Assembly (NCBI GenBank): GCA_023515795.1
Contig: JALGPX010000011.1
Span: forward strand, 102,772-157,554
Direction of reading: 5' to 3'
Origin: Amoeboaphelidium occidentale
Taxonomy: Eukaryota > Aphelidiomycota > Aphelidea
Length of the DNA stretch: 54,783 bases
Shown: positions 37,500 through 48,020 of the stretch, one piece after another
Layout: every line of letters begins with the position of its first letter
How positions within the stretch are numbered: the stretch's first letter is position 1
Translations under genes and position numbers: made by a program
Notes under the pieces: generated by a model
Seen by the model: only the letters and a program-made list of their open reading frames with translations
What the model was told of the DNA's origin: nothing
The model's database searches: none

Positions 37500-40400
37500 T
37501 TAGTTTTTTGATGGTTTAGAAAGCGGAGAACTTGTTGCCTTTGATTCTCGAGGCCTCCTTGTTGTGAAATCGATCATTGACTGCGGAGCTCGGGCCCTAC
37601 TAGCAAGGTTTCTTGCTTCCATCGGCACCTGAGTTAAACGTCTACCAGTTAAAGTGTCCAAAGTCTTATTTCTGCTTCTTTCAAGCTCCCATTGACTCCA
37701 TGGTTTCATTGTTATTTTTGTGTGATCAAACTCGCCTTCGCCATCCTCTTCGCCACCTTCATCTCCATCGACCTTTCTGGTTTCTCCCCATGTGAAATTG
37801 TCCATGTTATAGAAAGCATAAACGGGCAGAATGAAGTTCCAAATAGGTAAAGCAAAGAGATAAATCAACATCCATAATATGTTAATCCATCTACGAGATG
37901 ATACCATGATCAAAATTGCGGGCAAACCCAAAATTGCAATCAGAAGCGCCATAGGAACAATAGGCGGAGGATTAATAACAAAACATGCGACTATTAAATA
38001 TGCCGTGAAACAAACTGCGGCTGGCAGTACGGCTGTCCCCAACAATTCCATAAAGATAACAAACTGCAATGAAAAGCAGAAAATTCCACAAAGATGCTTA
38101 GCAATGACAAGCTCCATAAGATTGTGCACGGTTGAATTAATCCATCTTCTTCTTTGAGATAACAAAACACTGAACTTTTCTGGAACCATAGTCTCACAGG
38201 CAGCTTGAGGAACAAACACAAGACTTCTCTTAGGGAAGGTCTTCAACATATTAGTGGTGAGGTAACGATCTTCTCCAAGAAGCAACAAGTTTTTACGGTG
38301 CAACGTTTCAACTATATGTTCACTATATGCCTCAACAATGTCTGGGTTCGCAAGAATCGGAACAAAATAATCAAAGCCAGAACCGTCCTCAACAGGCTTA
38401 GGCGCTTTGATTCTGTACATGCAGAAACAACCAGGAAGACAAGTAACTTTACCGAAGAAACTTTCAAAAGATTTTGCCAGGTAATGAGAAATGTAGTATT
38501 CAAAGACTTGAATCGCTGTCGTAAAACTCTTGGTTGGGTTCGCAATCTTTGTTTCTCCGCACAAACCAATTATTTTGTTGTCGTTCGCCATGGCGTAAGA
38601 CATATGAAGCATTGCATCAGGTAAAACTTTTGTGTCTGCATCCACGAAAAGAACCAGTTCATAAAGATCTGGAGTAATTTTTGTCTTGCATAACTCAAGT
38701 GGCATCCCTAAAGGACCAGAACAAACAGTAGTCATCTTGGTAAAGATATCAAACTCTAGAGCTGTCAAACGATCATCGAACATAACCCTAGACAAAAACT
38801 GCATGAGTATAACTTGACTGTCTCTTTTCCCTCTGTTTCCTGGTTTAGGATCATTCTTCTCTTCGGGAGCACCACATTTCACGACCAAAATAGTTGGAAC
38901 CGAATGTCCATCAACAAAGTACTGTCCTGCATAAACTCGAGCCATATTATGTCTTTTCTGACCTTCAGCAACCGCAACATAGCTATGTGGTGGAGGAGGA
39001 TATTCAAACTGAGGATCCAGCTGGATTGTGTTGACCAGAATATCCGGAGTTGAACGAGAATTTCCAGAACCAGTTACTAAACCGTCGGCAATAATAAACA
39101 ACATTTTGTGATCATCAGGATAATCCGTTCTTGCGATAGAATCTAACGTTGCTCTTATTCCGGCTTCATCCTCACTGTAACAGGTAATTAGAACAATCGT
39201 TCTCAAAATGTTAGGATCTTGCACAATCAGAGGGCCTCCAACAACACTAGAAGATTCATTTTTTGTTTTCTGAGAAGAGTATGAGGAAGGACGATTCTTA
39301 TTGGAAAGTGATGATCCAAGATTGTAAGTGCTGAACCTAGACTTTGTTGGAAGCAACGAAGACGGTCTCTTTTTCTGATCTTTGAAAGCAGTCAAAGGCC
39401 CATTGATTTCTTTTTCTCCAAGAAGCATTGAATTAGCATTGGTTCTTTCCATATTCATTAAATCTGACGATTCTCTCGCTGAAGACGATCTCATGTTGTT
39501 TTCAGGTAGTTTTGGGACAGAATGTAAAAAGTTGTCTGTTGTTTTCCAGTTATAAATTGTCGCTAAACAAAACCTAGCAATCAAAACAGCTAAAATTATG
39601 GTAAGAGAAATCCATGTGAAGAACGATGACGCAAAACAAGAAGCAGACTGTTGCTCAAGGACTCCAACTTGGAATCTTTCAAGAAGACAGTTCATCTTGC
39701 GTTGCATATCTGCGTCTCTCACAAAAGCACGAGTTGCATCCTTTCCGAGATGTCTAACTAGAACCTTATCTAAATTAGGATCATTCAAGAAACCATTTCC
39801 CTGGGTGAAATAACGGTCCAAATCCAAAATTATACCGTTGTAAACTATATATCTGTTGCCTTTTACTATGTCATCCCAATCGTAACTCTGCTTTCCGACC
39901 ACTTTCAGCCGACGATTGGTTTCGGAGTATTCTGCAAGAGTATGACAATGACCAACCATATTAACATTATCCACAGTACAGCTTATTTTCGCTCCTTTTG
40001 CGCCTGGTATCGCATCGCAAGCTGATACCTTGTTTGGCAACATTTCTGGAGGAATCGGGAACATCCATGAGACATCTTTACCAGCAACTCTCCAAAGCTC
40101 AACAGTACTACCAGGATGATCAAAATTCTTGATATCATAAAGATTTCCCCTAATATTCACGACCTCGTTGTTGAAATACTTAATCGGAAATCTTTTGACT
40201 TGAGAATCATCAATACCGCAAGTGAGATACTGCATTCCGAAAGTAATAAAACCCATTACAATGCAAAGCAGTATGACGATTGTAACCAGTGCCATTTTCT
40301 CTCTCCAAGCTCTTCTTACTCGAATGTCAGTCATTCCAGCGCATTTCTCCAAAAAGAAAGAAGGCATATAAAATGTGACTGCATATGAGAATACCAACCA

Positions 40401-41426
40401 CCAAGTCAGTTTTCTTTCAGACTGGCGCTGTCGTTTTTGAGACGCAGTCAAACCAGAGTCATTCTTTTTGTAAACCTTTGGATCTCGATCTCTTCTGACA
40501 AGTGTACGGCTTCTTTTCAGACTTGATTCTCTGTCTGTGATTGAATTATTGCTGTTATTTACTTGTTTTGTTGATAGAGCTCTGAGCAAGCCAGACGCTT
40601 TTCTAGACTGCATCATGCTTGTAGAAGGCGGAGCTACATCTGCATGAGGCGTGAAACCAGGCAATGAGACATCAGGAATATCATCCAAATTTGTGACAGA
40701 AACTCGGGCATTAGATGGAACGATCATACTAGAAGGTCTTGAAGGATCTCGACCTCGACCCAATAGAGAATCTCTTGTGGAACGTTTTGTCGTTGAAAAA
40801 TCACCAGAGTATCTCTGCTTTTGACTGAGCAACTTCTTTTTAGCAAGAGGTACAGCAGGAACTATTCCTTGACTTGAGCTATCTTCTCCACTTGCCAAAC
40901 CAGCAGAACTTTCAGAATGTTGATAAGCATTCGATGAGAATGAATCCACTGAAGACTTTCTTTCGATACTCTGCTCTCGGACGAGTGCATTAATCGGTGT
41001 GACTTCGTTCAGACTAGATAATCGCTTTGGAAGCTGTACAGGCTCTTCTTTTTCCTCAACTGGAATCGGCGGTAATTCAGGTGAAACCAACTTTGAAGGG
41101 ACTTTCGGTGCAGTTTCTCTAGGAGGACTTGGTAAACTTGAGACCTCTGTAGGGGAGTTAAACATGTGATCACTGAGTCGATCTAGAGCAGTTCCGACGT
41201 GTATTTCCTCCTCTGATAAGTGAATTAATGGATCTGAAGTTCTTTTAGTGTTTGCGTTTTGAGCCATGCCACTGGATTCTGACCAGTTATCAACGTTGTC
41301 ATAATCGCGATCATCTGCCGTATTGTTAGCTCCAACAGATTCAATAACTCCTTGTACAGATGGCACTCTTGCTAATCTACGACGTTCATCTTCTGTAATA
41401 TCATCAAATATCTTGTTTGGGTTCAT
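37500..41426 (-). CDS. Chitin synthase, class IV-like, with cytochrome-b5-like domain
   Basis: 1308 residues in one exon from ATG 41426. Residues 1-330 are Ser-rich and disordered. Two membrane segments follow (WWLVFSYAVTFYMPSFFL, VTIVILLCIVMGFITFG), then a cytochrome-b5-like region with YDIKNFDHPGSTVELWRVAGKDVSW and a third membrane segment. The catalytic family-2 glycosyltransferase domain has LITCYSEDEAGIRATLDS, LVLFVDADTKVLPDA, CLPGCFCMYRIKAPKP, LGEDRYLTTNML and the product-site QRRRWINSTVHNL. Four to five terminal membrane helices follow. There is no myosin motor and no DEK domain, which favours class IV (CHS3-like) over class V/VII. It makes cell-wall chitin at the plasma membrane. Confidence 0.96.
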   Translation of the reverse strand: MNPNKIFDDITEDERRRLARVPSVQGVIESVGANNTADDRDYDNVDNWSESSGMAQNANTKRTSDPLIHLSEEEIHVGTALDRLSDHMFNSPTEVSSLPSPPRETAPKVPSKLVSPELPPIPVEEKEEPVQLPKRLSSLNEVTPINALVREQSIERKSSVDSFSSNAYQHSESSAGLASGEDSSSQGIVPAVPLAKKKLLSQKQRYSGDFSTTKRSTRDSLLGRGRDPSRPSSMIVPSNARVSVTNLDDIPDVSLPGFTPHADVAPPSTSMMQSRKASGLLRALSTKQVNNSNNSITDRESSLKRSRTLVRRDRDPKVYKKNDSGLTASQKRQRQSERKLTWWLVFSYAVTFYMPSFFLEKCAGMTDIRVRRAWREKMALVTIVILLCIVMGFITFGMQYLTCGIDDSQVKRFPIKYFNNEVVNIRGNLYDIKNFDHPGSTVELWRVAGKDVSWMFPIPPEMLPNKVSACDAIPGAKGAKISCTVDNVNMVGHCHTLAEYSETNRRLKVVGKQSYDWDDIVKGNRYIVYNGIILDLDRYFTQGNGFLNDPNLDKVLVRHLGKDATRAFVRDADMQRKMNCLLERFQVGVLEQQSASCFASSFFTWISLTIILAVLIARFCLATIYNWKTTDNFLHSVPKLPENNMRSSSARESSDLMNMERTNANSMLLGEKEINGPLTAFKDQKKRPSSLLPTKSRFSTYNLGSSLSNKNRPSSYSSQKTKNESSSVVGGPLIVQDPNILRTIVLITCYSEDEAGIRATLDSIARTDYPDDHKMLFIIADGLVTGSGNSRSTPDILVNTIQLDPQFEYPPPPHSYVAVAEGQKRHNMARVYAGQYFVDGHSVPTILVVKCGAPEEKNDPKPGNRGKRDSQVILMQFLSRVMFDDRLTALEFDIFTKMTTVCSGPLGMPLELCKTKITPDLYELVLFVDADTKVLPDAMLHMSYAMANDNKIIGLCGETKIANPTKSFTTAIQVFEYYISHYLAKSFESFFGKVTCLPGCFCMYRIKAPKPVEDGSGFDYFVPILANPDIVEAYSEHIVETLHRKNLLLLGEDRYLTTNMLKTFPKRSLVFVPQAACETMVPEKFSVLLSQRRRWINSTVHNLMELVIAKHLCGIFCFSLQFVIFMELLGTAVLPAAVCFTAYLIVACFVINPPPIVPMALLIAILGLPAILIMVSSRRWINILWMLIYLFALPIWNFILPVYAFYNMDNFTWGETRKVDGDEGGEEDGEGEFDHTKITMKPWSQWELERSRNKTLDTLTGRRLTQVPMEARNLASRARAPQSMIDFTTRRPRESKATSSPLSKPSKN

Positions 41427-41739
41427 TAAAGCTGTAGTTTTATCTGATATAACGTGTTTTCGTAAAGCAGTGAGTCAAACTTCTCGAAAATCTTAATTAT
41501 AGACTCGTTACGAAGAAAATTTCGAAGGATTATGCAAACGTTTGGCGCTTGTAACCACAAAACGGTGAATCCAATGACATGATTGGGTGAACGTGGATCC
41601 AATTCATAGCGCCGTGTTGCACTCAACGTGTGAACATCTTGAAGCTTTCCAGCTGTCCTAAGGCTATCTGGGACGTTGTTGAGTGCAAGGTTATATGAGT
41701 CTAACTTGCTGGAGACTCCATCCCTTACTTTTTCAACAA

Positions 41740-42321
41740 ATGAAACCAACTAAAACGCCTGCTCAAACGTTTGCTACCATCACGCTTCTAAAAAACGAAG
41801 GAAATGAATTCTATAAACAAAAAAATTATGTTGAAGCTTTACGGAAATATCACGAAGTTCTATTGACTTATGTTCCAAGACAACGTCTTGATTTGGGCAA
41901 TTTGTTTGGTGCAAGCAACTCTAAACAGTCGAACAGCCCTGAGGACGACGCTGCTGCTTTACAATGTGAGCAAGTGTTCTACAGTGCGAAGCTGAATATG
42001 GCTGCATGTTACTTTGAACTAAAAAAGCACGAAAGAGTTGTACAAGTTACGAGTGAAATTATCAGCGCATATGAGAAGAAAGATGAAGTAAAACAGCTTC
42101 AAATTACAGAGGAACAGGCATGTAAGGCGTACTTCAGAAGAGCTAAATCTTATTTGGAATTAAAAGATTACGACAAGAGCTTTCAAGATGTGCAGGCTGC
42201 AAAGACTTTGATTGCGAATGATCCTGGTGTCTTTGCAGTTGAGAAACAGCTCATAGAAATAGACAAAGCGTACGCGAAAATGGACGCGCTATTGTGGAAG
42301 ACTGTTTTAAAGAAAAAATAA
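41740..42321 (+). CDS. Tetratricopeptide-repeat protein, co-chaperone-like
   Basis: 193 residues from ATG 41740 (MKPTKTPAQTFATI); the frame is open further upstream but non-conserved in look. Three TPR units are visible: LKNEGNEFYKQKNYVEALRK, YSAKLNMAACYFELKKHERV and KAYFRRAKSYLELKDYDKSF. The Lys/Asn pattern (KNEGN, NMAACY, KAYFRRAKS) matches the carboxylate-clamp TPRs of FKBP51/AIP/TTC proteins that bind the Hsp90/Hsp70 EEVD tail. No peptidyl-prolyl isomerase domain is present. A standalone TPR adaptor is the best description. Confidence 0.85.
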   Translation: MKPTKTPAQTFATITLLKNEGNEFYKQKNYVEALRKYHEVLLTYVPRQRLDLGNLFGASNSKQSNSPEDDAAALQCEQVFYSAKLNMAACYFELKKHERVVQVTSEIISAYEKKDEVKQLQITEEQACKAYFRRAKSYLELKDYDKSFQDVQAAKTLIANDPGVFAVEKQLIEIDKAYAKMDALLWKTVLKKK

Positions 42322-42404
42322 ACTATTTGGGTCCTTCGACGTAACCTTGTGCTGATCGTTGAAACCGCGATCGTTGCATTGAATTTCTTGATTTCTAAAG
42401 AATT

Positions 42405-43823
42405 ATGACCAAGTTTGTCATATCAAGCGATTGCAAAGCCAAAAAATGCGCAATGGATGGTTTGCCATTGGAGATTTGGCTCATGATACTTGATAATCTT
42501 GGTACGCGAGATAAGACGAATCTTATGCTGGCAAACACCTGGTTTCTGAATATATGCAGGAGAAGCATTTACTTTGCGCCCCATGCATCGATTTTAGGTA
42601 ACGAATGTGAAGTGAGTTTGGGAAGACATCCTGCTCGAGCAAGAAGAAGATCTGATCCTTGGTCTGAACTTGATGCCAACGCGAATACTTCAAACAGGAA
42701 CCAAAGGAATGATCAGGCACAAAGCTCAAGCAAGAATCCTATCATAAAGGCCTTTAGTGGGCTAATATCAATATTGGGTCGTCGCTCCAAAAGTAAATCT
42801 GCTTACACATTGTTTATGGAGGCAATCTATTCACACAAGCTTAATTCGCAAAGCAAGGTTTCATTTCCTGTTGGCAGCTTTGTTCGTGTCCTTGACATTG
42901 ACTCTATTCTGGGTTCTTCTGACAAGTTTGGTGATCGTGATTTGAAGGCTATCCTTGATGTTTGTCCAGAGGTCACTCGTTTGAATCTGTCCAACTGCGC
43001 TATTACTGACACTGCATTGATGATGATTTCAGTATCAAATGCCGCAAAGAACTTGATTTCATTGAACTTATCTGGCTGTGCTCATATTTCGGATCTTGGA
43101 ATTAAAGTTCTTAGTCAAGCCTGCCCAAAGTTGGAATCTATCAACTTGAAAAACTGCATCAATATCACGGACCAAGCGATAGTAAGCTTAGGCTACAACT
43201 GCAACAACTTACAAAGACTAAGACTGAATGGTTGCGAAAATTTAACTGACGAATGTTTGGTTACAATTGCAAATTACAATTTGAAGCTTCGTTGGCTAGA
43301 CGTTGGTTTGTGTTCTGGAATTGGAGATGAGGGGGTTTCAGCAATCGTTGGCTCATGTCAGCATTTGCAATGGCTTGATCTTAGTAGACCCTCGCCAAAG
43401 AGTTCTACGAATGCAAGGCTTGAGAGTATTGTTGATTTAGGATACATATCACAAAATATTACAGATGAAACAATTATCAAAATAGCCGAAATTTGCAGAG
43501 AGTTGGAGTTAGTTGACCTTTCATACTGTACTGCTATCACAGACGATGGTTTACTTGCATTAGCGAATAATGCTAAATTGCTAAGATCTCTGTCTTTGAA
43601 AGGTATGCCATACATCACAAGAATATCCATTTTGGCTTTGGGAAGTCTAAGAAAGGCACACAGGAAACTGAGCTGGCTTCAGGTTTATCAATGCAAACAA
43701 ATCAATGCAGCTGTTATTGATGAAATGATTGCCAAGTTACAGGATGGATGGAGAAAGGGACCTTATGATGTTGAAGTCCACAGAGAAGTAATGAATGGAA
43801 AAACATGGGACGATACAGCATAA
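42405..43823 (+). CDS. F-box and leucine-rich-repeat protein (AMN1/FBXL-like)
   Basis: 472 residues, single exon; Met17 (MDGLPLEIWLMILDNL) is the core F-box start, so 42453 is an alternative start. The F-box spans roughly residues 17-55 (LPLEIWLMILDNLGTRDKTNLMLANTWF, shown in part). From residue 185 there are about nine cysteine-containing LRRs with the pattern LxxLxLxxCxxITDxxL: VTRLNLSNCAITDTAL, LISLNLSGCAHISDLGIKV, LESINLKNCINITDQA, LQRLRLNGCENLTDECL, LELVDLSYCTAITDDGL. The protein should be the substrate adaptor of an SCF ubiquitin ligase; in yeast, Grr1 and Amn1 share this LRR type. Target unknown. Confidence 0.92.
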   Translation: MTKFVISSDCKAKKCAMDGLPLEIWLMILDNLGTRDKTNLMLANTWFLNICRRSIYFAPHASILGNECEVSLGRHPARARRRSDPWSELDANANTSNRNQRNDQAQSSSKNPIIKAFSGLISILGRRSKSKSAYTLFMEAIYSHKLNSQSKVSFPVGSFVRVLDIDSILGSSDKFGDRDLKAILDVCPEVTRLNLSNCAITDTALMMISVSNAAKNLISLNLSGCAHISDLGIKVLSQACPKLESINLKNCINITDQAIVSLGYNCNNLQRLRLNGCENLTDECLVTIANYNLKLRWLDVGLCSGIGDEGVSAIVGSCQHLQWLDLSRPSPKSSTNARLESIVDLGYISQNITDETIIKIAEICRELELVDLSYCTAITDDGLLALANNAKLLRSLSLKGMPYITRISILALGSLRKAHRKLSWLQVYQCKQINAAVIDEMIAKLQDGWRKGPYDVEVHREVMNGKTWDDTA

Positions 43824-43847
43824 GAAAAAATAGAGTTATTTCATTCA

Positions 43848-44819
43848 TTATTGAGCCTTTTGCTCTCTTTGCATTTTTCTCAAAGCCTTTGCTCTTGTTG
43901 CTCTTTGCATGTCCAGTGTTTGACGTAACAAAAAGTCAGAAGGAACAAAGTTCTCAATAATCCAGCTAAATAGGTTGTGGTAAGGATAAGGAGTAGAAGA
44001 TGTCTTTATGCCAACTCTCTTTAGGACATTCTTAACGTAGCCTCTTGCAGATGGGATTAAAGCAGAAGATTTTCTAATCTTGGACATGTTTGACACAACA
44101 AAATACGTGTTCAAATGCTCAACGTGTACTCCTAAAGGCTTGACTTCAGCTGCTAACGATTCGGACCATGTTTTCAAAAATGCTTTCGACCCAGAGTAGG
44201 TTTGAAGGTACGGTGTCGGAACTTGTCCTGCAAAAGAGCCAACGTTCAAAATCAAACCAGTTTTTGCTTCGGCCATCTTAGGAAGAACCATCTTTGTCAT
44301 TCTGAGTGTGCCCGTAATGTTCACGTTAACAATATTCTCCAAAATATCGTCATCTTCTTCAATGAACGGCGTTGGGATTGAATGATTAGTAGCAACATTA
44401 TTGACCAATATACCAACAGGTAGAGAGGAAATTACATCAGCCAAAGCATTGAAATCATCTTTCGTAGCTTTTGTGAAGTCCATGGCGTAAACCTTCACAT
44501 CAACTCCGCTTTCCTTCTCAATTTCCTTCGCGACGTTCTGCAGCTTCTCCAACGTTCTGGACACCAAAACGATGTTCATTTTCTGCTTAGCCAACTGTAC
44601 AGCAAACTCTTTTCCTATACCATCAGTTGCGCCAGTAATCACAGCGTATGCGCCACTTCCTGCGCCATAACGCTTCAAATTGACGCCCTTCATAGCGTGA
44701 TTCTCATAAGCTACTTTCAATAGGCTGAAGAATGTTCTTGCCAAAGTGCTAAACCCGATAACAGAGAGAATTGTGAAAGCCAATGGATAAGATTCAACAA
44801 AGTCGTAAATTGTGGACAT
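43848..44819 (-). CDS. IFA38: Very-long-chain 3-ketoacyl-CoA reductase (KAR, Ifa38/HSD17B12 type)
   Basis: 323 residues from ATG 44819 (MSTIYDFVESYPLAFTILS). The N-terminal membrane helix is followed by a short-chain dehydrogenase: AVITGATDGIGKEFAVQLA (NADPH loop), LVSRTLEKL, ILVNNVATNH (NNV in place of NNAG), LNVGSFAGQVPTPYLQTYSGSKAFL (catalytic Ser, Tyr-x3-Lys as YSGSK) and a hydrophobic C-terminal region. It reduces 3-ketoacyl-CoA in the ER elongation cycle for sphingolipid fatty acids. The C-terminus KMQREQKAQ is basic, as often in ER proteins, but is not a strict KKXX. Confidence 0.93.
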   Translation of the reverse strand: MSTIYDFVESYPLAFTILSVIGFSTLARTFFSLLKVAYENHAMKGVNLKRYGAGSGAYAVITGATDGIGKEFAVQLAKQKMNIVLVSRTLEKLQNVAKEIEKESGVDVKVYAMDFTKATKDDFNALADVISSLPVGILVNNVATNHSIPTPFIEEDDDILENIVNVNITGTLRMTKMVLPKMAEAKTGLILNVGSFAGQVPTPYLQTYSGSKAFLKTWSESLAAEVKPLGVHVEHLNTYFVVSNMSKIRKSSALIPSARGYVKNVLKRVGIKTSSTPYPYHNLFSWIIENFVPSDFLLRQTLDMQRATRAKALRKMQREQKAQ

Positions 44820-44859
44820 TGAACAAAAAATCTGCGAAAGGGGTTTCACTAAGTTTTAA

Positions 44860-46821
44860 TCAAAACCTCTCTATTCCATGTTCATCAAATGTCTCGAAAT
44901 TATTATGGTTTCGACTTGCGATGTTGCTTCTGTTTCTATGCCATATGCTCATTTTCTGGTTCAATGAGTTCGTTCCGTCATTCCGTGATGTCTCGCCAGC
45001 AATCAAAGGGTGGTTAGATGAAACAAGAAAAGTACTTTGATGTTTCGAGACTACATCATAAAACTTATAACCCACTTTAGCGCTTTCTTTGATATACATA
45101 TTTTTCAAGTCTTTTGTCTTTGTTGAGGAATTATCATCAAGGTATGGCATGACTTTATCGTAATCACCATCATAATGAGCAGCAAACAACAATTCTTGAA
45201 AGATGCATTTCCTGTAACATTTCGTCGAGCAAAGTTCAAAGTAGAATGGAACTTGTCTATCTACTGATCTGAATTTTGAATCTGTGACTTGTTTGAGCTG
45301 AACGAACTCAATGCAACCATCGAACATTGGTGATAAGCATACATGACATGTCTTGTGCGTTTGAAAGTATCTTTGAACGGAGAATGGTAAAATTTCCAGG
45401 CCACGATATGTTTCTGTATGGTCCAAAGTGGCAGTCTTTTTAATCATCTCATCAGACGTTTTCTTGGTTGTGTTTGAAGTCAACTTCTCTTTGACTATTT
45501 TCGCAATATTCATCACGCTATAAGATCTTCTGTGAGAACTACTTTCGTTTGAAATAGATTCATTCGATGTTGAAGTGCTTGATGTAGAGCTCGATGTGCC
45601 AAGAGGCATTGCTTCAAAGTGATCACGAAATGCCATTCGTGCGCATAATTCAGTCAAACTAGGAACACTAAGAGGATTACCAGCAATAACTTGATTGCTT
45701 GTTTTCAAAGGGTTATCTCCAAGTATGAACACCACATGTTTCATAAAGAATGCAACAGATGGCAAGTATGTGATATGATTACGTCTCGCATCTATCTTCT
45801 CCAAAGACTTAAGACAAGCCAATTCGTAAGGAAGCGTTTGAAGTTGATTCTGCACTATTCCAAGCTTGACCAGACTTTTCAGTTGGGATATTGATTTTGG
45901 GATTTCTGTAATTTTGTTATCATTCAAATTTAGCCAAACCAAACTAGTCAATTCAGTAGCGGCTTCGGGAAACGCTGTCAACTTATTGATGGCTAAATTA
46001 AGTCTTCGTAGTGATATGCAGTTGCGTATTCCATAAGGAACTGCTGAAACTAGATTTGTGTGCATATCGAACACTTCAAGAGCTGCCATGCAATCAAACA
46101 TGTCTTGCGGAAGCGTGCGGATACCATTATTGCTGCAAATAAGCTCTGATAACGCGTAAAGTTTTGTAATAAATTCTGGAATCACTGAAAGTTCGTTGTA
46201 CGCAAAATTAAGCTTCTTTAGACTCACACACGATTCTAAACTTGACGGTATGCCGCTTAGCCTGTTCCGCTGAACCAAAAGAATCTCCAGTTTTGTACAC
46301 TGTCCTAGTTGTTCCGGTAATGATGATAAAGCGTTTCGTTGTAGATCTAATCCCACAAGCTTTGAGCATCTCGTTATCGTCTCCGGAAGGCTTGTCAGCC
46401 TATTAGACGCCACGGATAACAATTCCAAGTCCTGCAGGTTCCCAATATCGCACGGAATATCTCTCAACTGATTTTCAGCCAATGACAACCATCTCAGTCT
46501 TGTTAATTGGCATATTTCTAGAGGAAAGGTTGTGAAACGGTTTCCTCTCAATGATAATTGTGTCAAGTGCTTTAAGTTCAGTACCACCGGTGATAAAGCC
46601 GTCAAGCGGTTAGATCGTATGATCAAAGACTCCACGTGGTCGCCGGTGAGTCCCGATAAGCAATCTACGTTATCAAGATCCTTGTGGGAGAGGTCAATCT
46701 CTTTGGCACGAGAACCCTTCGATTGAAGCGCGACTGGACTCCGAGTAGTGTATGAGGCGTCCTCTCTTCTCCAATTACCACTGTCATGTGTAGATGCATT
46801 CGAAGATTCGACGTTGCCCAT
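44860..46821 (-). CDS. Leucine-rich-repeat signalling protein (SHOC2/Ras-suppressor-like) with a myristoylation site
   Basis: 653 residues from ATG 46821. The N-terminus MGNVESSNAS has Gly2 and Ser6, a good N-myristoylation sequence. Residues 45-395 hold about fourteen regular 23-residue LRRs of the plant/Ras-group type: LTQLSLRGNRFTTFPLEICQ, LRWLSLAENQLRDIPCDIGN, LELLSVASNRLTSLPETITR and so on. A Ser-rich linker (STSSTSTSNESISNESSSH) follows, then a separate C-terminal domain with cysteines (CHVCLSPMF, FYFELCSTKCYRKCIF) that may bind zinc. It could be a membrane-tethered scaffold for Ras-type GTPases; the C-terminal domain is not recognised. Confidence 0.85.
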   Translation of the reverse strand: MGNVESSNASTHDSGNWRREDASYTTRSPVALQSKGSRAKEIDLSHKDLDNVDCLSGLTGDHVESLIIRSNRLTALSPVVLNLKHLTQLSLRGNRFTTFPLEICQLTRLRWLSLAENQLRDIPCDIGNLQDLELLSVASNRLTSLPETITRCSKLVGLDLQRNALSSLPEQLGQCTKLEILLVQRNRLSGIPSSLESCVSLKKLNFAYNELSVIPEFITKLYALSELICSNNGIRTLPQDMFDCMAALEVFDMHTNLVSAVPYGIRNCISLRRLNLAINKLTAFPEAATELTSLVWLNLNDNKITEIPKSISQLKSLVKLGIVQNQLQTLPYELACLKSLEKIDARRNHITYLPSVAFFMKHVVFILGDNPLKTSNQVIAGNPLSVPSLTELCARMAFRDHFEAMPLGTSSSTSSTSTSNESISNESSSHRRSYSVMNIAKIVKEKLTSNTTKKTSDEMIKKTATLDHTETYRGLEILPFSVQRYFQTHKTCHVCLSPMFDGCIEFVQLKQVTDSKFRSVDRQVPFYFELCSTKCYRKCIFQELLFAAHYDGDYDKVMPYLDDNSSTKTKDLKNMYIKESAKVGYKFYDVVSKHQSTFLVSSNHPLIAGETSRNDGTNSLNQKMSIWHRNRSNIASRNHNNFETFDEHGIERF

Positions 46822-46871
46822 TTGAAACCACGGAATCTAATTATATCTTCGCTGTGACCAGAACTATCGAC

Positions 46872-48012
46872 ATGCCAAACAAAAGGCACGATAAATCGTA
46901 TGAAGCATCTTCATTGCATCAAAAGAAGGTCAAATTTTCTGGTGATAATGAATATTACGGAGCTAAAGGGAGGGAAAGTGATAATGAGGACGACGATGAA
47001 GGCTATGTTCAGTTTATGAAAGAATCTTTGGATAATAGTTAGCATTCTTTACCTGGCGTGCTTATTTCTATAGAAAAGAATAGACGAGGGATAAAATTGG
47101 AGGGATATGAGTCTGACGAAGATATCGAGGAAGCTGGCGAGGAAGGCGGACCTGAAATTAAGAGCAAAGGCCTCATAGACGATGACGAATCTGATGGCCA
47201 AGAAAGCGATCCTGAAGAGCAGGAAACGTCTTTCAAAGGTCTCAATGATGAAGATGCTCATTCTGCACTCAAACCTGTTCCTATTGAACCATTTAACATG
47301 AAGCGCGAGATGGAAGAAGGGTAAATCATACATGATTTAATTTTTAATGATTTCAGGCGATTTGAGGAGGGAATGTACATTAAATCTAAAGATGAAGATG
47401 CCGTGCATGATAATTGGCTTACTGGGATCTCATCGAAAGATATAGCAAAGGTAACTGCGTTCATTAGAATGGCTTTAATCCTTAAAGGCTGCAGAGGCGA
47501 AACGGCAGCGTGAACAGAAAGACAAAGACAATGAGAAGCAAAAGGATCCTAAACGGAACAAATACGACCTAATGAAGGGATTGCTTAATTATATTCAACC
47601 TGGAGAAACTTTGGTTCAGACAATGCAGCGACTTCGGGGTCCAAAAATCGCACAGTCTGGGTCAAAACGAAAACACACAAGCCAAAATGCTGATGCAATT
47701 ATAAAACTTACGGAGATGGCTGATGAATTGATAGCCTGTGGATTATTAACTATTTATGAAGAAACATACGAAGAACTCGAGTATGAACTGATACAAAAAG
47801 GTTTAATGAAGAAAAGGCAACCACCAATGTTTGAGTATAAATGGGAGGAGCAAGGTGAAGTATTCGGTCCTTTCTCGCTAGAGCAAATGAAAGAGTGGAA
47901 TGCACAAGGATTCTTCCAGAATAATATTTTTATCCGCCAAGTTGAAGCACAAGAGGATGGCAGCTATCAGCCTCTAACACAGTTCAGCATTTTAAAAGAT
48001 CAACTTTCTTAA
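46872..48012 (+). CDS. LIN1: GYF-domain protein LIN1/CD2BP2 (U5 snRNP 52K), four exons
   Basis: Exons 46872-47037, 47074-47320, 47357-47450 and 47488-48012, with introns of 36, 36 and 37 nt. The first intron has a GTTAGC donor. Joins give ESLDN-KKNRRGIKLEGYESDED, MEEG-RFEEGMYIKSKDED and KDIAK-AAEAKRQREQKD. The N-terminus is MPNKRHDKSYEASSLHQKKV with KVKF, as in CD2BP2. The C-terminal GYF domain reads FEYKWEEQGEVFGPF SLEQMKEWNAQGFF (shown in two parts), ending near LTQFSILKDQLS. GYF domains bind Pro-rich peptides; this protein bridges U5 snRNP assembly factors. A splicing-related gene that is itself rich in tiny introns. Confidence 0.93.
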
Positions 48013-48020
48013 AAAAGAGC

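Noticed and set aside
41426-41749. 107-residue minus-strand frame ending in TAATG at the chitin synthase start
   Set aside because: The sequence looks protein-like and the stop overlaps the chitin synthase ATG, but the frame starts with TTG and contains no ATG at all; it also overlaps the start of the TPR gene. Probably 5' leader.
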